Origin: CBDFGE01 sp965247055
GTDB lineage: Bacteria; Chloroflexota; Dehalococcoidia; Lucifugimonadales; JAGWBF01
Direction: 5' to 3'
NCBI GenBank assembly: GCA_965247055.1
Contig: CBDFGE010000003.1
Location: forward strand, 186,001-250,000
Length of the DNA stretch: 64,000 nucleotides
The notes below the pieces were generated by a model. The model was not told the origin of the DNA and did not search any database. It saw nothing but the letters and a program-made list of their open reading frames with translations. Both the position numbers and the translations under genes were made by a program. This document shows positions 1 to 6,937 of the stretch, piece after piece. Numbering within the stretch: the stretch's first letter is position 1; each line of letters begins with the position of its first letter.

Positions 1-1016
1 TCGGTAATGGAGATGACGTTGGTGGGAATGTAGGCGGACACGTCGCCTGCCTGGGTCTCGATGATGGGAAGGGCAGTGAGGGAGCCCCCGCCGAACTCGG
101 GCGCCATCCTGGCCGCCCGCTCCAGCAGCCGGCTGTGGAGGTAGAAGACGTCGCCGGGGTAGGCCTCGCGCCCGGCGGGACGGCGAAGCAGCAGCGATAG
201 CTGCCGGTAGGCCCAAGCGTGTTTGGTCAGGTCGTCGTAGACTATGAGGGCGTCTTTGCCCTGCTCCATAAACTCTTCGGCCATGGCGCAGCCGGCATAT
301 GGCGCTATGTATTGCAGTGGGGCGGGATCCGAGGCGTTGGCCGCCACCACCACGGTATGGTCCATCGCGCCGTGATCAGTCAGGGTGGCCAGCACCTGGG
401 CTACCTTGCCCTGCTTCTGTCCTATGGCGACGTAGATGCAGATCAGGTCCTGTCCCTTCTGGTTGATGATGGTGTCGACGGCGATGGCGGTCTTCCCGGT
501 GGACCGGTCTCCGATGATGAGCTCCCTCTGGCCCCTGCCGATGGGTATCATGGCGTCGATCGCTTTAATACCCGTCTGGACCGGGGTATCCACGGACTTT
601 CGGGTGACCACGTTGGGGGCGATGCGCTCTACGGGCTTGGTCCTGGTGGAGTTGACGGGGCCTTTGCCGTCGAGGGGCCGGCCCAGGGGGTCCACGACCC
701 GGCCGATGAGCCCTTCCCCCACCGGGACCTCGATGATCCGCCCAGTGGAGCGGACCGTGTCCCCCTCTTTGACGGCGTTGGCGTCGCCCATGATGGCGGC
801 TCCAACCGTATCCTCCTCGAGGTTGAGGGCCAGCCCCATGATGTCGCCCGGGAACTGAAGGATCTCGTTGTACTTGGCTCCCTGGAGGCCCTGGATGCGG
901 GCGATGCCGTCCCCCACCTCGACCACCGTCCCCACGTCCACCAGGGTAAGCTCGCCTCCGAATTCCGCGATCTGGCGCCTTATTACAGAAACTATGTCCT
1001 GGCCTCTGGTCGTCAA
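1..1016 (-). CDS. atpA: F1 ATP synthase subunit alpha, partial (C-terminus beyond left edge)
   Basis: Regulatory/catalytic alpha subunit of the F1 head, which with beta makes ATP from the proton gradient at the cytoplasmic face of the membrane. About 338 codons are visible. The start is a TTG at 1014-1016, seven bases after a perfect AGGAGG; it gives MTTRGQDIVSVIRRQIAEF. The P-loop GDRSTGKT then falls at residues 169-176, the same numbering as E. coli alpha, which supports this start. It is the last visible gene of the atp operon, 73 bases after atpH. atpG, atpD and atpC are expected just beyond the left edge. Confidence 0.97.
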   Translation of the reverse strand, partial: MTTRGQDIVSVIRRQIAEFGGELTLVDVGTVVEVGDGIARIQGLQGAKYNEILQFPGDIMGLALNLEEDTVGAAIMGDANAVKEGDTVRSTGRIIEVPVGEGLIGRVVDPLGRPLDGKGPVNSTRTKPVERIAPNVVTRKSVDTPVQTGIKAIDAMIPIGRGQRELIIGDRSTGKTAIAVDTIINQKGQDLICIYVAIGQKQGKVAQVLATLTDHGAMDHTVVVAANASDPAPLQYIAPYAGCAMAEEFMEQGKDALIVYDDLTKHAWAYRQLSLLLRRPAGREAYPGDVFYLHSRLLERAARMAPEFGGGSLTALPIIETQAGDVSAYIPTNVISIT

Positions 1017-1089
1017 AGCCCTTACCTCCTGTAGCCTGCCCGGCCCCCCCATGTTTTAAGGAGGCGGAATGCGGCTCCGTCCGTGGTGG

Positions 1090-1641
1090 TCACACCCCCA
1101 CTCCGCTGCTGTCTCGCTGCAGCCGCTTTCCCAGCTCCTCTAGCCTCGTGCGGGTACTTCCATCGATGAGTCTGTCACCTACTTTAATGACCAGCCCGCC
1201 GAGTATAGTCGTGTCGACCAGGCTCTCGAGGATAACCTCTTTGCCTATCAGACTGGTGAGGAGCCTGACAATGCTCCGGATCTCCGACTCCTCCAGGGGG
1301 ACGGCTGAAGAGACCTCTACCTGCTCCCTCCCCCTCAGCTCGTTCACCAGGTGGTGGTACTCCCTTTCGACCTCCGGCACCAGGTCCAGGAGTCCCCGGG
1401 AGGCGAGCACGGAAAGCATGTTCTGCACCATCGGGTCGGCCTCTTGGAAGACCTGGGCTATGGTATCCGCCTTTCGGGGCATGGGCACCTTCGCGTGCTC
1501 CAGAAAGATCTTTAGCTCATGGTTCTGCAGCCCCTCGGTGATGAGGCGAAGGTCGGCGGTCCACTGATCAACCCGCTCTTGCTCGGCGGCTATTTCGAAC
1601 AACGCCTGGGCGTATCTCTTAGCTGAGGCTCTTCCCGGCAT
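1090..1641 (-). CDS. atpH: F1 ATP synthase subunit delta (OSCP family)
   Basis: Stator subunit joining the top of the F1 alpha3beta3 head to the b-subunit stalk. It has 183 residues, the usual length. The N-terminal helical domain starts SAKRYAQALFEIA, the classic start of the family, and the C-terminal part has the typical GLVIKVGDRLIDGSTRTRL segment. It starts 8 bases after the atpF stop, so the two are probably translationally coupled. Order b-delta-alpha is the standard atp operon order. Confidence 0.96.
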   Translation of the reverse strand: MPGRASAKRYAQALFEIAAEQERVDQWTADLRLITEGLQNHELKIFLEHAKVPMPRKADTIAQVFQEADPMVQNMLSVLASRGLLDLVPEVEREYHHLVNELRGREQVEVSSAVPLEESEIRSIVRLLTSLIGKEVILESLVDTTILGGLVIKVGDRLIDGSTRTRLEELGKRLQRDSSGVGV

Positions 1642-1649
1642 TTCTAGCC

Positions 1650-2150
1650 CTACCCTCCACGAAGGCGGTCGCCCTCTTCGAGGACTCCGGCGATCAGCTC
1701 CCTGTGGGCGTCTCGATCGAGGGACCGCTCTATCACCTTTTCGGCGGCGGAGATGGCCAGCTCGGCGAAGTGGCTTCGAACCTCATGGACGGCGGCGTCC
1801 CGCTCTCGCTGGATGTCCTCCCTTGCCCTGGCGATGAACGCCTCAGCTTCCTGTCGTGCCTTGTCCCTCTCCTCGTTGCGGTAGCGCTCGGCCATCTCCC
1901 TGGCCTGCTCGATGAGCCGTTGGCCTTCGAGGCGGGCCTCGTTCATCTGGGCCTGGGTATCCTGCTGGGAGCGGGCGGCCTCTTCCCTTGCCCTGTCCGC
2001 CGCTTCCAGACTCTCTCGAATCCTCTCGGACCGTTGGTCCATCAGACGCAGGATGGGTTTATACGCGAACAGGTACAGCAACCCCAGCAGTAGGCCGAAG
2101 TTAACCAGGTAGATTATCAGGCTGGGTACGTGTAACCCTAGACTCTCCAC
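1650..2150 (-). CDS. atpF: Fo ATP synthase subunit b
   Basis: Peripheral-stalk subunit of the ATP synthase, 166 residues. A single membrane helix lies at about residues 11-30 (LIIYLVNFGLLLGLLYLFAY). A long, charged, Glu/Arg/Ala-rich coiled coil runs from about residue 35 to 150 and ends in a conserved AAEKVIERSL-type segment. Only one b-type gene is present, so the stalk is probably a b homodimer. It lies 35 bases downstream of atpE and 8 bases upstream of atpH. Confidence 0.95.
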   Translation of the reverse strand: MESLGLHVPSLIIYLVNFGLLLGLLYLFAYKPILRLMDQRSERIRESLEAADRAREEAARSQQDTQAQMNEARLEGQRLIEQAREMAERYRNEERDKARQEAEAFIARAREDIQRERDAAVHEVRSHFAELAISAAEKVIERSLDRDAHRELIAGVLEEGDRLRGG

Positions 2151-2185
2151 GGTATCCCCCTACACCCGAGTGGCCAGCCCGATCC

Positions 2186-2455
2186 TTAGAACACGAATCC
2201 AATCATTATGGCCGCCACCAGCGCGTAGATTCCGAGGGCCTCGGCGAAAGCGATGGCCAGAATCATGTTGGTCTGGATGGCGCCCCTGGCCTCCGGGTTG
2301 CGGCCGATGGCGTTCATGGCGGCCGCTCCCAGGATACCGATGCCTATTCCGGGGCCGATGAGTCCCAGCCCTATCGCCAGGCCGGCCCCCAGCATCTTCA
2401 TTGCATCTGTCGTGAAATCATGCGAGGTCGCAGCAATACTCAAGAGCAGTTCCAT
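2186..2455 (-). CDS. atpE: Fo ATP synthase subunit c (proteolipid ring)
   Basis: Rotor-ring subunit, 89 residues, with two membrane helices joined by the polar loop GRNPEA (R52-N53-P54). The ion-carrying carboxylate is Glu72 in AFAEALGIYALV. Helix 1 has the glycine-repeat packing motif GPGIGIGILG. The Gln/Ser ligands known from sodium-binding c rings are not seen around Glu72, so proton coupling is the simpler inference. The start ATG has a good AAGGGGGTATC leader. A tiny membrane-peptide ORF (2497-2598) sits between atpB and this gene. Confidence 0.96.
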   Translation of the reverse strand: MELLLSIAATSHDFTTDAMKMLGAGLAIGLGLIGPGIGIGILGAAAMNAIGRNPEARGAIQTNMILAIAFAEALGIYALVAAIMIGFVF

Positions 2456-2496
2456 GATACCCCCTTAATAAAGTTTACAGAATGTGGCGGGGCCGG

Positions 2497-2598
2497 TCAT
2501 TGGTCATGGCGAGAGGCATAAATGGCGAATACGCCCCCAAGGACCGCGGCGGCGATGCCAAGCGTGGACACCAACAGCAAGAATATGATTATCTCCAT
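2497..2598 (-). CDS. 33-residue single-helix membrane peptide inside the atp operon
   Basis: Small ORF between atpB and atpE. It begins MEIIIFLLLVSTLGIAAAV and ends YASRHDQ, so a hydrophobic helix of about 25 residues is followed by a short polar tail. The ATG is preceded by GGAAAGGGGAGTGCC, a plausible ribosome binding site. The ORF fills the otherwise unexplained 173-base gap in a tightly packed operon, 30 bases after the atpB stop and 41 bases before atpE. I do not recognise a family. A small ATP-synthase accessory or assembly peptide is an inference from position and topology only. Confidence 0.6.
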   Translation of the reverse strand: MEIIIFLLLVSTLGIAAAVLGGVFAIYASRHDQ

Positions 2599-2628
2599 GG
2601 CACTCCCCTTTCCATCAGACAGCTCAGG

Positions 2629-3705
2629 CTAGTGCTCCTCTCCTTCGTGGGGGGTTATGGCTATGGCCGCGAATACCAACGTGAGCCCTGCGAAGATGAG
2701 GGCCTGCACGAAGCCCACCAGCATCTCCAGCCCATATACGCCGATGGTGGCCACGAAGGGCACGAGGAAAGCCGACATCAGCACGAGGATTTCTCCGGCG
2801 GTCATGTTGCCGAAGAGTCTGAAGGTGAAGCTGATGATCCTGACGAACTCGCTGAAGGCCTCCAGGGGACCCACGAAGAAAAAGTCCATAAACCCCTGGA
2901 AGGCGTCGAGGAAACGGAGCCGGAACAGGCCACCGAACCCCCTGGCCAGGCTCCTGGTTCGCACGAACTTCCCTATGTAGGCAAGGCCCAGGAGCCGAAG
3001 CCCCAGGAACTCCACGAACACGAAAGAGATCAGTGCGAGGGCCAGGGGCATGTTCAGGTCGGTCCCCGCCGGGCGAAGGAGGTGGACCTTGATGTCGCCT
3101 CCCTCTTTGAATCCCATGGCTTGATAGATGGGGAGAAGCCCTATCCATGCGTTGACCAGGACGAAGAGGAATATGGTGGCTATGATGGGCAGCAGGAGCC
3201 GGCTGTGCTGTTTCCCCACTACCCCCTCCACAAAACTTAGCAGCCCCTCGATGACGATCTCGCAGAAGTTCTGGAGCCGGCCCGGGACCATCTTGGCCCT
3301 TGAAGTCCCCAGGCCAAAGATGAGGAGAATAACCAGGCTGGCTATCCAGGCCGAAAGGAGAGTATTGGTGATCACGAAGTTGAAGGCACCCCCAAAGGGG
3401 CCCTTCTCGACAAGCTCGTGTTCGTGCTGGTCAAGGGCGGCCTTGCCCTCCTCCTTCTCCTTTTCCTCGGCCTCCAGGAACTCTATGTATCGGTGTCGAT
3501 CGCTGGCTGGGAAGATGGTCTGGGCCGGGAGGTGGACCTCCGGTTTGGGGATGATGCCCTCGGCCGATTCCCCCTTGGCCTTGTCTTCGTCGGATAAGGT
3601 GAATCCATCGCCTATGGCACCCGTCACGAGGCCAGATAGGAAAAGAGCCAGGAGGACAGTGAGGCCCAGCAGAATGAATCTCTTTTTCCTCGAACCGGAA
3701 GGCAC
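2629..3705 (-). CDS. atpB: Fo ATP synthase subunit a, with long N-terminal extension
   Basis: Stator channel subunit that delivers protons to the c ring. The essential Arg is at about residue 296 in SFTFRLFGNMTAGEI, and the C-terminal helices are typical. At 358 residues it is much longer than the E. coli protein (271). The excess is N-terminal: an extra signal-anchor-like helix (about 10-30), then about 70 charged residues rich in Glu/Lys, before the helix FVITNTLLSAWIASLVILL that corresponds to the first helix of the normal subunit. It starts 6 bases after the atpZ/I-like gene. Confidence 0.95.
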   Translation of the reverse strand: MPSGSRKKRFILLGLTVLLALFLSGLVTGAIGDGFTLSDEDKAKGESAEGIIPKPEVHLPAQTIFPASDRHRYIEFLEAEEKEKEEGKAALDQHEHELVEKGPFGGAFNFVITNTLLSAWIASLVILLIFGLGTSRAKMVPGRLQNFCEIVIEGLLSFVEGVVGKQHSRLLLPIIATIFLFVLVNAWIGLLPIYQAMGFKEGGDIKVHLLRPAGTDLNMPLALALISFVFVEFLGLRLLGLAYIGKFVRTRSLARGFGGLFRLRFLDAFQGFMDFFFVGPLEAFSEFVRIISFTFRLFGNMTAGEILVLMSAFLVPFVATIGVYGLEMLVGFVQALIFAGLTLVFAAIAITPHEGEEH

Positions 3706-3711
3706 TGAGCC

Positions 3712-3933
3712 TTACCCCCGTTTGTCTTTCTGGTCCTCCGCCTCTCTGAGGAGCGGAAGCGCCAACTTGTACATGCCGTAGAAGGCCGCAACTGTCCCAA
3801 ACAGTATGCCCAGGAGGGTGAAAAGGGGACGCGTTCCCACGAGGTGGTCGAGTCCCAAGCCCGCCGCGACGCCTATGACGATGCAGGCCGCAACATACCA
3901 CCCGAGCCCGATGAAGCGCAGGGCTGGCCCCAC
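3712..3933 (-). CDS. AtpZ/AtpI-like small membrane protein of the ATP synthase operon
   Basis: 73-residue protein with two membrane helices, about residues 10-30 (GWYVAACIVIGVAAGLGLDH) and 38-58 (FTLLGILFGTVAAFYGMYKL), and a charged C-terminus. The glycine-rich first helix ending GLGLDHLVG and the second helix GILFGTVAAFYGMYK match the AtpZ/AtpI family, proposed to help c-ring assembly or Mg2+ supply. The start is GTG, seven bases after GGAGG. It is the first gene of the atp operon, 28 bases downstream of the promoter -10 box. Confidence 0.85.
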   Translation of the reverse strand: MGPALRFIGLGWYVAACIVIGVAAGLGLDHLVGTRPLFTLLGILFGTVAAFYGMYKLALPLLREAEDQKDKRG

Positions 3934-3961
3934 AAGGCTTCCTCCGCCTTACGGCTAGTGA

Positions 3962-3991
3962 ATCCTATCACTAACTCCGTCGGGAAGTCAA
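3962..3991 (-). promoter_or_regulatory. sigma70-type promoter of the atp operon
   Basis: On the minus strand TTGACT (3986-3991), an 18-base spacer, then TAGGAT (3962-3967). It lies just upstream of the first atp gene with a leader of about 20 bases that holds GGAGG. Confidence 0.75.
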
Positions 3992-4004
3992 CGTTTCGCC
4001 CCCT

Positions 4005-4047
4005 CTCGAGAAGGCCCCGGCCAAGCTGTGGCCGGGGCCTTCTCGAG
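4005..4047. terminator. perfect 19-bp inverted repeat between the 4071-4634 gene and the atp operon
   Basis: CTCGAGAAGGCCCCGGCCA (4005-4023), a 5-base loop AGCTG, then the exact complement (4029-4047). It lies 23 bases past the stop of the upstream minus-strand gene and just ahead of the atp promoter. It is probably the transcription end for that gene. Neither strand has a long T run after the stem, so it is not a textbook intrinsic terminator. Confidence 0.65.
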
Positions 4048-4070
4048 TACCGTGTCTGTGGGACGAAGGG

Positions 4071-4634
4071 CTACTGTTGCTGCTGCTGTTGCCTCCCGAA
4101 GTCCTCCAGGTCGAGGCTGTTGATGAAGTCGGTGAAGGCGGACATGCGCCGCAGGTCCTCTTCCTTCACCTCTGGGGACCTCTCATCCTGACCCTTAGAG
4201 GTGTCTTCAGGTAGGATGGGCTTGCCCGTCTCCTTGTCGAGGAGGACGCCGGCCCTCTCCAGCACCTTCTCCTCCACGAAGATGGGCACCGTGGTCCGCA
4301 CCGCCAGTGCGATGGCATCGCTGGGCCGAGCGTCTATCTCTACATTGTTGCCGGTGACGTTTATGACGATTCGTGCGTAGAAAGTATCGCTTTCCAGGTC
4401 ATTCACCAGGATGTGGCTTACCGTTCCGCCGAGGTTGTTGATGACGGAACTGAGGAGGTCGTGGGTAAGGGGCCTGGGTACAGAGATATCCTGAAGCTTG
4501 ACGGCAATGGCGTCCGCTTCGGCCGGCCCTATCCAGATGGGCAGGTAACGGTCGGAGTCCTTCTCCTTGAGGATCACCACCCTCTGATAGTTCATCAGGC
4601 TGACGCGGATGCTATCAATGGTCATCTCCAGCAT
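4071..4634 (-). CDS. Bifunctional nuclease family protein (BFN/DUF151)
   Basis: 187-residue protein of the BFN/DUF151 family, whose members have been described as acid- and redox-sensitive nucleases; the function here is not shown. The family core is clear: YQRVVILKEKDSDRYLPIWIG, EADAIAVKLQ, then DARPSDAIALAVRTTVPIFV. The ATG at 4632-4634 is chosen because GGAGG precedes it by 8 bases and a strong promoter lies just upstream, which rules out the longer ORF beginning at 4700. The C-terminus is a charged linker ending in six glutamines from a CAG/CAA repeat immediately before the stop. Transcription stands alone. Confidence 0.88.
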   Translation of the reverse strand: MLEMTIDSIRVSLMNYQRVVILKEKDSDRYLPIWIGPAEADAIAVKLQDISVPRPLTHDLLSSVINNLGGTVSHILVNDLESDTFYARIVINVTGNNVEIDARPSDAIALAVRTTVPIFVEEKVLERAGVLLDKETGKPILPEDTSKGQDERSPEVKEEDLRRMSAFTDFINSLDLEDFGRQQQQQQ

Positions 4635-4664
4635 TACCTGAGCCTCCGTCAATGGGTGTACAAT

Positions 4665-4694
4665 ATTGTAGTCTGCCCCGGAGAATTGTGTCAA
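4665..4694 (-). promoter_or_regulatory. strong sigma70-type promoter of the BFN-family gene
   Basis: Minus strand TTGACA (4689-4694), an 18-base spacer, TACAAT (4665-4670). The expected transcript starts about 25 bases before the chosen ATG. Confidence 0.8.
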
Positions 4695-4718
4695 CAACAC
4701 CGGCGGCCGATGCCTCTA

Positions 4719-6937
4719 CTACTGGCCCTCCGCCTGGTCCGCCGCACCTGCGGAGGTGTAGGCGTAGAAATTGGAGTTCCACCATTGGGTGCCCAGCCTG
4801 CGGTGGAGGAAATAAGCGAGGGCGTCTCTCCAGGGCTCCCGCCTGGTGATGTTGTCCTTCGCGAACTTGAGGTCCTCCTTCAGCTCCGTTCCCAGCCCTT
4901 CAAGTTTCCGGTCCTCTCCGGGCCGGCGGTATCCCTCTGGGAACCACAGCAGGTTCTTGAAGGGCCCCGATTTCTCATACTCTTTCAGCTGCGTGGAGTC
5001 CCGGTTGGCGTGGGACTCGATAAGGAGGATCGCCCTGGTCGAAGGTGGCTCCTCCAGGGGCTTGCACCATGAGACGTACCCGTCTTCCTTCTCGTCCTTA
5101 TAGCACTTGAACTGGAGGGCCCCTTCTTTCTGCTCGTGGCGTACGTACCAGTTGAAGGGGTACCACAGCTCATAGTCAACGTCCACCAGCCGTTCGCGCT
5201 CCGCATCCCCCAGCACACCCTCCTCCAGGGTATTCACCATCCGGACTATGTCGGAGCTCCCCTGGGCGTAGCTGAGCATCTCCACGGGCGTGTCGTCGTA
5301 GCTGTAGCTAGCCCTGAATGCCACGAATGTGCTGAACCCCAGGAGCAACGCCCCTACCCCTATCCCCGCCAATGACATCCCGACCCTGGCGCGGCCCGCG
5401 CGGACAAGGAGGCCGATCCCCACGGCGATGACGATCACGGAGGCCAGCAGCACCCAGCTTGTCCAGGAGTCCAGCTTCCCGTGGTCCAGGTAGCGCTGGA
5501 GAAGGTACACCCCCGCCAGCAAGAGGAGGGGCGGAAGTATCAGCAGGGCCGCCTGGGCGGTCCGTAGCACCCGGCGCCACATTACTCCATCGATGAGGTC
5601 GCCGATGAGCTTCCCGGCAAGCAGGATGAAGGGAACGGTTACGTTGGCGATGAGCCAGGGCATCTTCTCTCCGGCCACGGTGTAAGCTGCTAGGGTGGCG
5701 ATGGCCCAGAAGCCCAGCATCAGCCCGAAGAGATCTAGCCGCTTCAGGTAGTAAACTATGGCGGCGGTTCCGAAAAGGAGAGGCAGGAACTCGTAGACGG
5801 ACCCCAGTACAAAGTGGTAGTACCAGGGCTGTCCCCCCCGGGCCACCTCCTGCTGGGCCATCCAGTACCCCAGCCCCTGCCAGATGCCCGTGTAGAGGCC
5901 GTCGACACAGGAGCCCAGCTCCGACGGGAACTCTTCGACGAATCTGGACGGGTGGACAATGGACGTGAAGACCCCTCCACACCGGGTGAAGGCGGTGGTG
6001 TAGAAGGTGACCCAGATGCCATAAAATATTCCCGCACATATGAGCCACACCCGCCAGCGCCAGATCATGCCAAAGGCCGTGGTGGCGACCAGGATCACGC
6101 CGATGATCCCCAGCGACCAGAACCATCCGGAGCCCACCGGGAACCCCACATCCAGGCCCTGCTCGTCGTTGACCATCACCACGCCCAACGCGCCCTGAAG
6201 CAGGCCTGCCAGGGCGCTCCACTGGGGCAGCGTGAGGGTGACCAGCAGGATCAGGAAGACGGGGGCCCCCTTCAGGTCCGACAGCCTGGACCTGCCCAGC
6301 GCCACGGCCACGATGTCCGGCAGCGACATCAAGAAAAGCGCGGCGCCGAATATCCCCACGATGATGTAGGCGGTCTCCTTGGTGGCAAAGGCCAGGGCCA
6401 AGACAGCCGCGGCCATATAGAGGTAGCGGTCCTTCTCCCCGTTGAGGTACCTCCACATCAGGACCAGTAGCGCCACGGCCCAGAAGGCCATGAGGATCTC
6501 GTTCCGCCCGAACCGGCTAAAGTACAGGAGGGAGGGTGACAGTGCCAGCAGGACCGAGGTGACTATCGCCCCCGTCCTTCCCAGATAGGTCCTCAGGAAG
6601 AAAGGCAGGGCCACAGCCCGGAACCGAAGAGGGCGTAGGCGAGGCGCGCGGTGAAATCGCTGTCGGAGAACAGCTTGAACATGAGGGCGACAATGTGCAC
6701 CTGGAAGGGGCCGTGCATCCAGGGGCTGTGGACGTAGCCTTCGCCGATAGCCAGTTTCCAGGCGTAGTGGACGTGGAGGCTCTCGTCGTAGTGCATTGTG
6801 CGCCCGTCCAGCTCCCACAGGCGCAGGCCGAGGGCCGCCAGGGCGATGACGGCAAAGGGAGCCATCGCCCAGCCGGGCCTCATGCCCAGGCGGGCTGGCA
6901 GCCCGAAGAGCGACGCGAGTCTAGCTCGTGCCTCCAC
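4719..6937 (-). pseudogene. TIGR03663/GT39-type membrane glycosyltransferase, split by a one-base frameshift
   Basis: Large polytopic membrane protein related to GT39 mannosyltransferases and archaeal Agl23-like proteins that glycosylate surface polymers outside the membrane. The first frame runs from a GTG at 6937 and has the catalytic-loop motif DESLHVHYAW (Asp51-Glu52). It shifts at the GGG run 6617-6619, where one G appears missing. The second frame continues ALPFFLRTYLGRTGA and LSPSLLYFSRFGRNEI to 4719. One added base restores a 739-residue protein with no other defect. The start overlaps the preceding gene by 17 bases. It is either a recent mutation or a homopolymer assembly error. Confidence 0.85.
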
